From assembly GCA_964057225.1 (NCBI GenBank), contig OZ059900.1, forward strand, positions 1,374,501 to 1,438,500: a DNA stretch of 64,000 nucleotides. The letters run 5' to 3'. The notes beneath the pieces are model-generated. The model had not been told where the DNA came from. It made no database searches and saw only the letters and a list, made by a program, of their open reading frames with translations. Every line of letters begins with the position of its first letter. Positions within the stretch are counted from its first letter, which is position 1. This document shows, piece by piece, positions 36,384-48,897 of the stretch. Made by a program: the position numbers and the translations under genes. The DNA is from Auanema rhodensis. Lineage: Eukaryota > Nematoda > Chromadorea > Rhabditida > Rhabditidae.

Positions 36384-39300
36384 TCAAACACACAATACAC
36401 GAAATAAGTTTATTTTTACGAGTTTGCACTGATATTTATTCATTTTGATCAAAAAGGTCGAAAATAGAAAGAATTTTTGAAATTTCCGAGTTTTGAGTCT
36501 AATTTGGCTAAATCGCTCATATATATGATCAAAAGCATAGTTTTACTGTCTATGATAACAAAAGTCTTCAAATATACACTAATAATGTGTAAATCACTGA
36601 ATTTCACTCAAATAGCTTTACTACACTAAGTATGGTCGTTTTTATGCCTTTAACACCATATACTCACCGATTTTTGGTACAAAATCTGTGATACTCGTAA
36701 ATTTTGATCATATTCGTTAAGATTTGAGAATCAAACATACAATACACAAAATCAGTCTATTTTTATGAGCTTGCACTGATATATATTCATTTTGATCAAA
36801 AAAGGTCGAAAATAGAAAGAATTTTTGAAATTTCCGAGTTTTGAGTCTAATTTGGCTAAATCGCTCATATATAAGATCAGAAGCATAGTTTTATTGTCTA
36901 TGACAACAAAAATCATCAATTAAACGCTAGTGATATTTAAATACTGATTTTCGCTCAAATAGCATTACTACACTAAGTATGGTCGTTTTTATGCCTTTAA
37001 CACCATATACTCACCGATTTTTGGTACAAAATCTGTAATACTCGTAAATTTTGATCATATTCGGTGAGATTCGAGAATCAAACACACAATACACGAAATA
37101 AGTTTATTTTGACGAGTTTGCACTGATATTTATTCATTTTGATCAAAAAAGGTCGAAAATAGAAAGAATTTTTGAATTTTCCGAGTTTTGAGTCCAATTG
37201 GGCTAAATCGCTCATATATATGATCAAAAGCATAGTTTTACTGTCTATGATAACAAAAGTCTTCAAATATACACTAATAATGATTAAATCACTGAATTTC
37301 ACTCAAATAGCATTACTACACTAAGTATGGTCGTTTTTATGCCTTTAACACCATATACTCACCGATTTTTGGTACAAAATCTGTGATACTCGTAAATTTT
37401 GATCATATTCGGTGAGATTCGAGAATCGAACACACAATACACGAAATAAGTCTATTTTTACGAGTTTGCACTGATATTTATTCATTTTGATCAAAAAAGG
37501 TCGAAAATAGAAAGAATTTTTGAAATTTCCGAGTTTTGAGTCTAATTTGGCTAAATCGCTCATATATATGATCAAAAGCATAGTTTTACTGTCTATGACA
37601 ACAAAAGTCATTAATTAAACGCTAGTGATGTTTAAATACTGAATTTCGCTCAAATAGCATTACTACACTAAGTATGGTCGTTTTTATGCCTTTAACACCA
37701 TATACTCACCGATTTTTGGTACAAAATCTGTAATACTCGTAAATTTTGATCATATTCGGTGAGATTCGAGAATCAAACACACAATACACGAAATAAGTTT
37801 ATTTTGACGAGTTTGCACTGATATTTATTCATTTTGATCAAAAAAGGTCGAAAATAGAAAGAATTTTTGAAATTTCCGAGTTTTGAGTCTAATTTGGCTA
37901 AATCGCTCATATATATGATCAAAAGCATAGTTTTACTGTCTATGATAACAAAAGTCTTCAAATATACACTAATAATGTGTAAATCACTGAATTTCACTCA
38001 AATAGCTTTACTACACTAAGTATGGTCGTTTTTATGCCTTTAACACCATATACTCACCGATTTTTGGTACAAAATCTGTGATACTCGTAAATTTTGATCA
38101 TATTCGTTAAGATTTGAGAATCAAACATACAATACACAAAATCAGTCTATTTTTATGAGCTTGCACTGATATATATTCATTTTGATCAAAAAAGGTCGAA
38201 AATAGAAAGAATTTTTGAAATTTCCGAGTTTTGAGTCTAATTTGGCTAAATCGCTCATATATAAGATCAGAAGCATAGTTTTATTGTCTATGACAACAAA
38301 AATCATCAATTAAACGCTAGTGATATTTAAATACTGATTTTCGCTCAAATAGCATTACTACACTAAGTATGGTCGTTTTTATGCCTTTAACACCATATAC
38401 TCACCGATTTTTGGTACAAAATCTGTAATACTCGTAAATTTTGATCATATTCGGTGAGATTCGAGAATCAAACACACAATACACGAAATAAGTTTATTTT
38501 GACGAGTTTGCACTGATATTTATTCATTTTGATCAAAAAAGGTCGAAAATAGAAAGAATTTTTGAATTTTCCGAGTTTTGAGTCCAATTGGGCTAAATCG
38601 CTCATATATATGATCAAAAGCATAGTTTTACTGTCTATGATAACAAAAGTCTTCAAATATACACTAATAATGATTAAATCACTGAATTTCACTCAAATAG
38701 CATTACTACACTAAGTATGGTCGTTTTTATGCCTTTAACACCATATACTCACCGATTTTTGGTACAAAATCTGTGATACTCGTAAATTTTGATCATATTC
38801 GGTGAGATTCGAGAATCGAACACACAATACACGAAATAAGTCTATTTTTACGAGTTTGCACTGATATTTATTCATTTTGATCAAAAAAGGTCGAAAATAG
38901 AAAGAATTTTTGAAATTTCCGAGTTTTGAGTCTAATTTGGCTAAATCGCTCATATATATGATCAAAAGCATAGTTTTACTGTCTATGATAACAAAAGTCT
39001 TCAAATATACACTAATAATGTGTAAATCACTGAATTTCACTCAAATAGCTTTACTACACTAAGTATGGTCGTTTTTATGCCTTTAACACCATATACTCAC
39101 CGATTTTTGGTACAAAATCTGTAATACTCGTAAATTTCGATCATATTCGTTAAGATTCGAGAATCAAACACACAATACACGAAATAAGTTTATTTTTACC
39201 AGTTTGCACTGATATTTATTCATTTTGATCAAAAAAGGTCGAAAATAGAAAGAATTTTTGAATTTTCCGAGTTTTGAGTCCAATTGGGCTAAATCGCTCA

Positions 39301-40207
39301 TATATATGATCAAAAGCATAGTTTCACTGTCTATGATAACAAAAGTCTTCAAATATACACTAGTAATGATTAAATCACTGAATTTCACTCAAATAGCTTT
39401 ACTACACTAAGTATGGTCGTTTTTATGCCTTTAACACCATATACTCACCGATTTTTGGTACAAAATCTGTAATACTCGTAAATTTTGATCATATCCGTTA
39501 AGATTCGAGAATCAAACACACAATACACGAAATAAGTTTATTTTGACGAGTTTGCACTGATATTTATTCATTTTGATCAAAAAAGGTCGAAAATAGAAAG
39601 AATTTTTGAATTTTCCGAGTTTTGAGTCCAATTGGGCTAAATCGCTCATATATATGATCAAAAGCATAGTTTTACTGTCTATGATAACAAAAGTCTTCAA
39701 ATATACACTAATAATGATTAAATCACTGAATTTCACTCAAATAGCATTACTACACTAAGTATGGTCGTTTTTATGCCTTTAACACCATATACTCACCGAT
39801 TTTTGGTACAAAATCTGTGATACTCGTAAATTTTGATCATATTCGGTGAGATTCGAGAATCGAACACACAATACACGAAATAAGTCTATTTTTACGAGTT
39901 TGCACTGATATTTATTCATTTTGATCAAAAAAGGTCGAAAATAGAAAGAATTTTTGAAATTTCCGAGTTTTGAGTCTAATTTGGCTAAATCGCTCATATA
40001 TATGATCAAAAGCATAGTTTTACTGTCTATGATAACAAAAATCTTCAAATATACACTAATAATGTGTAAATCACTGAATTTCACTCAAATAGCTTTACTA
40101 CACTAAGTATGGTCGTTTTTATGCCTTTAACACCATATACTCACCGATTTTTGGTACAAAATCTGTAATACTCGTAAATTTCGATCATATTCGTTAAGAT
40201 TCGAGAA
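36384..40207 (+). repeat. Block of trimers and tetramers before the pentamers
   Basis: The order is an ACGAG/GTGTAAATC monomer (36384), a GAGCTTGC monomer (36731), a TTTTGACGAG monomer (37078) and a TCGAACACAC monomer (37426), then the same four types from 37773, 38121, 38468 and 38816. The 37426 copy ends in a version II V3 with ATTAATTAAACG where its relatives have version I. Trimers follow at 38468 and 39512. Confidence 0.75.
36451..36455 (+). repeat. Private one-base contraction of the C2 A-run
   Basis: There are five A here instead of the six seen in other monomers, which shortens this copy by one base (next anchor at 36731). Confidence 0.8.
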
Positions 40208-41945
40208 TCAAACACACAATACACGAAATAAGTTTATTTTTTTCAGTTTGCACTGATATTTATTCATTTTGATCAAAAAAGGTCGAAAATAGAAAGAATT
40301 TTTGAATTTTCCGAGTTTTGAGTCCAATTGGGCTAAATCGCTCATATATATGATCAAAAGCATAGTTTCACTGTCTATGATAACAAAAGTCTTCAAATAT
40401 ACACTAGTAATGATTAAATCACTGAATTTCACTCAAATAGCTTTACTACACTAAGTATGGTCGTTTTTATGCCTTTAACACCATATACTCACCGATTTTT
40501 GGTACAAAATCTGTAATACTCGTAAATTTTGATCATATCCGTTAAGATTCGAGAATCAAACACACAATACACGAAATAAGTTTATTTTTACGAGTTTGCA
40601 CTGATATTTATTCATTTTGATCAAAAAAGGTCGAAAATAGAAAGAATTTTTGAATTTTCCGAGTTTTGAGTCCAATTGGGCTAAATCGCTCATATATATG
40701 ATCAAAAGCATAGTTTCACTGTCTATGATAACAAAAGTCTTCGAATATACACTAGTAATGATTAAATCACTGAATTTCACTCAAATAGCATTACTACACT
40801 AAGTATGGTCGTTTTTATGCCTTTAACACCATATACTCACCGATTTTTGGTACAAAATCTGTAATACTTGTAAATTTTGATCATATTCGTTAAGATTTGA
40901 GAATCAAACACATAATACACGAAATAAGTCTTTTTTTACAAGTTTGCACTGATATTTATTCATTTTGATCAAAAAAGGTCGAAAATAGAAAGAATTTTTG
41001 AAATTTCCGAGTTTTGAGTCCAATTTGGCTAAATCGCTCATATATATGATCAAAAGCATAGTTCTATTGTCTATAACAACAAAAGTCTTCAATTAAACGC
41101 TAGTGATGTTTTAATACTGAATTTCGCTCAAATAGCATTACTACACTAAGTATGGTCGTTTTTATGCCTTTAACACCATATACTCACCGATTTTTGGTAC
41201 AAAATCTGTAATACTTGTAAATTTTGATCATATTCGTTAAGATTCGAAAATCAAACACACAATACACGAAATAAGTTTATTTTTACAAGTTTGCACTGAT
41301 ATTTATTCATTTTGATCAAAAAAGGTCGAAAATAGAAAGAATTTTTGAAATTTCCGAGTTTTGAGTCTAATTTGGCTAAATCGCTCATATATATGATCAG
41401 AAGCATAAGTGTATTGTCTATGACAACAAAAGTCATTAATTAAACGCTAGTGATGTTTATATACTGAATTTCGCTCAAATAGCATTACTACACTAAGTAT
41501 GGTCGTTTTTATGCCTTTAACACCATATACTCACCGATTTTTGGTACAAAATCTGTAATACTCGTAAATTTTGATCATATTCGTTCAGATTTGAGAATCA
41601 AACATACAATACACAAGATGAATCTATTTTTATGAGCTTGCACTGATATATATTCATTTTGATCAAAAAAGGTCGAAAATAGAAAGAATTTTTGAACTTT
41701 CCGAGTTTTGAGTCTAATTTGGCTAAATCGCTCATTTATATGATCAAAAGCATAGTTTTACTGTCTATGATAACAAAAGTCTTCAAATATACACTAATAA
41801 TGTGTAAATCACTGAATTTCACTCAAATAGCTTTACTACACTAAGTATGGTCGTTTTTATGCCTTTAACACCATATACTCACCGATTTTTGGTACAAAAT
41901 CTGTAATACTCGTAAATTTCGATCATATTCGTTAAGATTCGAGAA
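40208..41945 (+). repeat. Pentamer P, copy 1 (1,738 bp)
   Basis: Five monomers in order: TTTCGATC with CACTAGTAATG (40208); CATATCCGTTAAG (40556); T7 run with CATAGTTCTATTG (40904); CATAAGTGTATTG (41251); ACAAGATGAATC with CATTTATATG (41598). Copy 1 has a private TTTTTTTCAG at about 40244 where the other copies read TTTTTACCAG. Confidence 0.85.
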
Positions 41946-43683
41946 TCAAACACACAATACACGAAATAAGTTTATTTTTACCAGTTTGCACTGATATTTA
42001 TTCATTTTGATCAAAAAAGGTCGAAAATAGAAAGAATTTTTGAATTTTCCGAGTTTTGAGTCCAATTGGGCTAAATCGCTCATATATATGATCAAAAGCA
42101 TAGTTTCACTGTCTATGATAACAAAAGTCTTCAAATATACACTAGTAATGATTAAATCACTGAATTTCACTCAAATAGCTTTACTACACTAAGTATGGTC
42201 GTTTTTATGCCTTTAACACCATATACTCACCGATTTTTGGTACAAAATCTGTAATACTCGTAAATTTTGATCATATCCGTTAAGATTCGAGAATCAAACA
42301 CACAATACACGAAATAAGTTTATTTTTACGAGTTTGCACTGATATTTATTCATTTTGATCAAAAAAGGTCGAAAATAGAAAGAATTTTTGAATTTTCCGA
42401 GTTTTGAGTCCAATTGGGCTAAATCGCTCATATATATGATCAAAAGCATAGTTTCACTGTCTATGATAACAAAAGTCTTCAAATATACACTAGTAATGAT
42501 TAAATCACTGAATTTCACTCAAATAGCATTACTACACTAAGTATGGTCGTTTTTATGCCTTTAACACCATATACTCACCGATTTTTGGTACAAAATCTGT
42601 AATACTTGTAAATTTTGATCATATTCGTTAAGATTTGAGAATCAAACATACAATACACGAAATAAGTCTTTTTTTACAAGTTTGCACTGATATTTATTCA
42701 TTTTGATCAAAAAAGGTCGAAAATAGAAAGAATTTTTGAAATTTCCGAGTTTTGAGTCCAATTTGGCTAAATCGCTCATATATATGATCAAAAGCATAGT
42801 TCTATTGTCTATAACAACAAAAGTCTTTAATTAAACGCTAGTGATGTTTTAATACTGAATTTCGCTCAAATAGCATTACTACACTAAGTATGGTCGTTTT
42901 TATGCCTTTAACACCATATACTCACCGATTTTTGGTACAAAATCTGTAATACTTGTAAATTTTGATCATATTTGTTAAGATTCGAAAATCAAACACACAA
43001 TACACGAAATAAGTTTATTTTTACAAGTTTGCACTGATATTTATTCATTTTGATCAAAAAAGGTCGAAAATAGAAAGAATTTTTGAAATTTCCGAGTTTT
43101 GAGTCTAATTTGGCTAAATCGCTCATATATATGATCAGAAGCATAAGTGTATTGTCTATGACAACAAAAGTCATTAATTAAACGCTAGTGATGTTTAAAT
43201 ACTGAATTTCGCTCAAATAGCATTACTACACTAAGTATGGTCGTTTTTATGCCTTTAACACCATATACTCACCGATTTTTGGTACAAAATCTGTAATACT
43301 CGTAAATTTTGATCATATTCGGTGAGATTCGAGAATCAAACACACAATACACGAAATAAGTTTATTTTGACGAGTTTGCACTGATATTTATTCATTTTGA
43401 TCAAAAAAGGTCGAAAATAGAAAGAATTTTTGAAATTTCCGAGTTTTGAGTCTAATTTGGCTAAATCGCTCATATATATGATCAAAAGCATAGTTTTACT
43501 GTCTATGATAACAAAAGTCTTCAAATATACACTAATAATGTGTAAATCACTGAATTTCACTCAAATAGCTTTACTACACTAAGTATGGTCGTTTTTATGC
43601 CTTTAACACCATATACTCACCGATTTTTGGTACAAAATCTGTGATACTCGTAAATTTTGATCATATTCGTTAAGATTTGAGAA
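41946..43683 (+). repeat. Pentamer P, copy 2, last monomer replaced
   Basis: The first four monomers (41946, 42294, 42642, 42989) match copy 1 at an offset of 1,738. The fifth (43336) is of a different type, TTTTGACGAG with GTGTAAATC, and begins the tetramer block that follows. Confidence 0.83.
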
Positions 43684-44726
43684 TCAAACATACAATACAC
43701 AAAATCAGTCTATTTTTATGAGCTTGCACTGATATATATTCATTTTGATCAAAAAAGGTCGAAAATAGAAAGAATTTTTGAAATTTCCGAGTTTTGAGTC
43801 TAATTTGGCTAAATCGCTCATATATAAGATCAGAAGCATAGTTTTATTGTCTATGACAACAAAAATCATCAATTAAACGCTAGTGATATTTAAATACTGA
43901 TTTTCGCTCAAATAGCATTACTACACTAAGTATGGTCGTTTTTATGCCTTTAACACCATATACTCACCGATTTTTGGTACAAAATCTGTAATACTCGTAA
44001 ATTTTGATCATATTCGGTGAGATTCGAGAATCAAACACACAATACACGAAATAAGTTTATTTTGACGAGTTTGCACTGATATTTATTCATTTTGATCAAA
44101 AAAGGTCGAAAATAGAAAGAATTTTTGAATTTTCCGAGTTTTGAGTCCAATTGGGCTAAATCGCTCATATATATGATCAAAAGCATAGTTTTACTGTCTA
44201 TGATAACAAAAGTCTTCAAATATACACTAATAATGATTAAATCACTGAATTTCACTCAAATAGCATTACTACACTAAGTATGGTCGTTTTTATGCCTTTA
44301 ACACCATATACTCACCGATTTTTGGTACAAAATCTGTGATACTCGTAAATTTTGATCATATTCGGTGAGATTCGAGAATCGAACACACAATACACGAAAT
44401 AAGTCTATTTTTACGAGTTTGCACTGATATTTATTCATTTTGATCAAAAAAGGTCGAAAATAGAAAGAATTTTTGAAATTTCCGAGTTTTGAGTCTAATT
44501 TGGCTAAATCGCTCATATATATGATCAAAAGCATAGTTTTACTGTCTATGATAACAAAAGTCTTCAAATATACACTAATAATGTGTAAATCACTGAATTT
44601 CACTCAAATAGCTTTACTACACTAAGTATGGTCGTTTTTATGCCTTTAACACCATATACTCACCGATTTTTGGTACAAAATCTGTAATACTCGTAAATTT
44701 CGATCATATTCGTTAAGATTCGAGAA
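43336..44726 (+). repeat. Tetramer block between pentamers (copy of 37773-39163)
   Basis: Monomers 43336, 43684, 44031 and 44379 repeat the order and types of 37773, 38121, 38468 and 38816, all at an offset of 5,563 bp (16 monomers). The block and the pentamers around it form a larger repeat: 40208 to 44727 is 4,519 bp (13 monomers). Confidence 0.82.
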
Positions 44727-46464
44727 TCAAACACACAATACACGAAATAAGTTTATTTTTACCAGTTTGCACTGATATTTATTCATTTTGATCAAAAAAG
44801 GTCGAAAATAGAAAGAATTTTTGAATTTTCCGAGTTTTGAGTCCAATTGGGCTAAATCGCTCATATATATGATCAAAAGCATAGTTTCACTGTCTATGAT
44901 AACAAAAGTCTTCAAATATACACTAGTAATGATTAAATCACTGAATTTCACTCAAATAGCTTTACTACACTAAGTATGGTCGTTTTTATGCCTTTAACAC
45001 CATATACTCACCGATTTTTGGTACAAAATCTGTAATACTCGTAAATTTTGATCATATCCTTTAAGATTCGAGAATCAAACACACAACACACGAAATAAGT
45101 TTATTTTTACGAGTTTGCACTGATATTTATTCATTTTGATCAAAAAAGGTCGAAAATAGAAAGAATTTTTGAATTTTCCGAGTTTTGAGTCCAATTGGGC
45201 TAAATCGCTCATATATATGATCAAAAGCATAGTTTCACTGTCTATGATAACAAAAGTCTTCAAATATACACTAGTAATGATTAAATCACTGAATTTCACT
45301 CAAATAGCATTACTACACTAAGTATGGTCGTTTTTATGCCTTTAACACCATATACTCACCGATTTTTGGTACAAAATCTGTAATACTTGTAAATTTTGAT
45401 CATATTCGTTAAGATTTGAGAATCAAACACATAATACACGAAATAAGTCTTTTTTTACAAGTTTGCACTGATATTTATTCATTTTGATCAAAAAAGGTCG
45501 AAAATAGAAAGAATTTTTGAAATTTCCGAGTTTTGAGTCCAATTTGGCTAAATCGCTCATATATATGATCAAAAGCATAGTTCTATTGTCTATAACAACA
45601 AAAGTCTTTAATTAAACGCTAGTGATGTTTTAATACTGAATTTCGCTCAAATAGCATTACTACACTAAGTATGGTCGTTTTTATGCCTTTAACACCATAT
45701 ACTCACCGATTTTTGGTACAAAATCTGTAATACTTGTAAATTTTGATCATATTCGTTAAGATTCGAAAATCAAACACACAATACACGAAATAAGTTTATT
45801 TTTACAAGTTTGCACTGATATTTATTCATTTTGATCAAAAAAGGTCGAAAATAGAAAGAATTTTTGAAATTTCCGAGTTTTGAGTCTAATTTGGCTAAAT
45901 CGCTCATATATATGATCAGAAGCATAAGTGTATTGTCTATGACAACAAAAGTCATTAATTAAACGCTAGTGATGTTTAAATACTGAATTTCGCTCAAATA
46001 GCATTACTACACTAAGTATGGTCGTTTTTATGCCTTTAACACCATATACTCACCGATTTTTGGTACAAAATCTGTAATACTCGTAAATTTTGATCATATT
46101 CGTTCAGATTTGAGAATCAAACATACAATACACAAGATGAATCTATTTTTATGAGCTTGCACTGATATATATTCATTTTGATCAAAAAAGGTCGAAAATA
46201 GAAAGAATTTTTGAACTTTCCGAGTTTTGAGTCTAATTTGGCTAAATCGCTCATTTATATGATCAAAAGCATAGTTTTACTGTCTATGATAACAAAAGTC
46301 TTCAAATATACACTAATAATGTGTAAATCACTGAATTTCACTCAAATAGCTTTACTACACTAAGTATGGTCGTTTTTATGCCTTTAACACCATATACTCA
46401 CCGATTTTTGGTACAAAATCTGTAATACTCGTAAATTTCGATCATATTCGTTAAGATTCGAGAA
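44727..46464 (+). repeat. Pentamer P, copy 3
   Basis: Matches copy 1 at an offset of 4,519 bp, monomer for monomer (44727, 45075, 45423, 45770, 46117). The second monomer has private changes CATATCCTTTAAG and CACAACACAC near 45056-45089. Confidence 0.84.
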
Positions 46465-48201
46465 TCAAACACACAATACACGAAATAAGTTTATTTTTAC
46501 CAGTTTGCACTGATATTTATTCATTTTGATCAAAAAAGGTCGAAAATAGAAAGAATTTTTGAATTTTCCGAGTTTTGAGTCCAATTGGGCTAAATCGCTC
46601 ATATATATGATCAAAAGCATAGTTTCACTGTCTATGTTAACAAAAGTCTTCAAATATACACTAGTAATGATTAAATCACTGAATTTCACTCAAATAGCTT
46701 TACTACACTAAGTATGGTCGTTTTTATGCCTTTAACACCATATACTCACCGATTTTTGGTACAAAATCTGTAATACTCGTAATATTTGATCATATCCGTT
46801 AAGATTCGAGAATCAAACACACAATACACGAAATAAGTTTATTTTTACGAGTTTGCACTGATATTTATTCATTTTGATCAAAAAAGGTCGAAAATAGAAA
46901 GAATTTTTGAATTTTCCGAGTTTTGAGTCCAATTGGGCTAAATCGCTCATATATATGATCAAAAGCATAGTTTCACTGTCTATGATAACAAAAGTCTTCA
47001 AATATACACTAGTAATGATTAAATCACTGAATTTCACTCAAATAGCATTACTACACTAAGTATGGTCGTTTTTATGCCTTTAACACCATATACTCACCGA
47101 TTTTTGGTACAAAATCTGTAATACTTGTAAATTTTGATCATATTCGTTAAGATTTGAGAATCAAACACATAATACACGAAATAAGTCTTTTTTTACAAGT
47201 TTGCACTGATATTTATTCATTTTGATCAAAAAAGGTCGAAAATAGAAAGAATTTTTGAAATTTCCGAGTTTTGAGTCCAATTTGGCTAAATCGCTCATAT
47301 ATATGATCAAATGCATAGTTCTATTGTCTATAACAACAAAAGTCTTTAATTAAACGCTAGTGATGTTTTAATACTGAATTTCACTCAAATAGCATTACTA
47401 CACTAAGTATGGTCGTTTTTATGCCTTTAACACCATATACTCACCGATTTTTGGTACAAAATCTGTAATACTTGTAAATTTTGATCATATTTGTTAAGAT
47501 TCGAAAATCAAACACACAATACACGAAATAAGTTTATTTTTACAAGTTTGCACTGATATTTATTCATTTTGATCAAAAAAGGTCGAAAATAGAAAGAATT
47601 TTTGAAATTTCCGAGTTTTGAGTCTAATTTGGCTAAATCGCTCATATATATGATCAGAAGCATAAGTGTATTGTCTATGACAACAAAAGTCATTAATTAA
47701 ACGCTAGTGATGTTTAAATACTGAATTTCGCTCAAATAGCACTACTACACTAAGTATGGTCGTTTTTATGCCTTTAACACCATATACTCACCGATTTTTG
47801 GTACAAAATCTGTAATACTCGTAAATTTTGATCATATTCGTTCAGATTTGAGAATCAAACATACAATACACAAGATGAATCTATTTTTATGAGCTTGCAC
47901 TGATATATATTCATTTTGATCAAAAAAGGTCGAAAATAGAAAGAATTTTTGAACTTTCCGAGTTTTGAGTCTAATTTGGCTAAATCGCTCATTTATATGA
48001 TCAGAAGCATAGTTTTATTGTCTATGACAACAAAAGTCATCAATTAAACGCTAGTGATGTTTAAATACTGATTTTCGCTCAAATAGCATTACTACACTAA
48101 GTATGGTCGTTTTTATGCCTTTAACACCATATACTCACCGATTTTTGGTACAAAATCTGTAGTACTTGTAAATTTTGATCATATTCGTTAAGATTCGAGA
48201 A
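46465..48201 (+). repeat. Pentamer P, copy 4
   Basis: Follows copy 3 directly at an offset of 1,738 bp. Private changes include CTATGTTAAC near 46635, CGTAATATTTG near 46780, AAATGCATAG near 47310 and GCACTACTAC near 47743. The last monomer ends with CAGAAGC and a version II V3 instead of the version I end of copies 1 and 3. Confidence 0.84.
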
Positions 48202-48897
48202 TCAAACACATAATACACGAAATAAGTCTAGTTTTATGAGTTTGCACTGATATTTATTCATTTTGATCAAAAAAGGTCGAAAATAGAAAGAATTTTTGAA
48301 TTTTCCGAGTTTTGAGTCCAATTGGGCTAAATCTCTCATATATATGATCAAAAGCATAGTTTTACTGTCTATGATAACAAAAGTCTTCAAATATACACTA
48401 ATAATGTGTAAATCATTGAATTTCACTCAAATAGCATTACTACACTAAGTATGGTCGTTTTTATGCCTTTAACACCATATACTCACCGATTTTTGGTACA
48501 AAATCTGTAATACTTGTAAATTTTGATCATATTCGTTAAGATTCGAGAATCAAACACATAATACACGAAATAAGTCTAGTTTTATGAGTTTGCACTGATA
48601 TTTATTCATTTTGATCAAAAAAGGTCGAAAATAGAAAGAATTTTTGAATTTTCCGAGTTTTGAGTCCAATTGGGCTAAATCTCTCATATATATGATCAAA
48701 AGCATAGTTTTACTGTCTATGATAACAAAAGTCTTCAAATATACACTAATAATGTGTAAATCACTGAATTTCACTCAAATAGCATTACTACACTAAGTAT
48801 GGTCGTTTTTATGCCTTTAACACCATATACTCACCGATTTTTGGTACAAAATCTGTAATACTTGTAAATTTTGATCATATTCGTTAAGATTCGAGAA
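48202..48897 (+). repeat. Tandem duplication of one monomer type (2 x 348 bp)
   Basis: Two adjacent monomers share AAGTCTAGTTTTATGAG and AAATCTCTCAT (all others have AAATCGCTCAT), features seen nowhere else in the window. This is the simplest duplication here, a single monomer. The copies differ at about 48162 (GTAGTACTTG against GTAATACTTG) and near 48415 (AATCATTG against AATCACTG). Confidence 0.88.
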
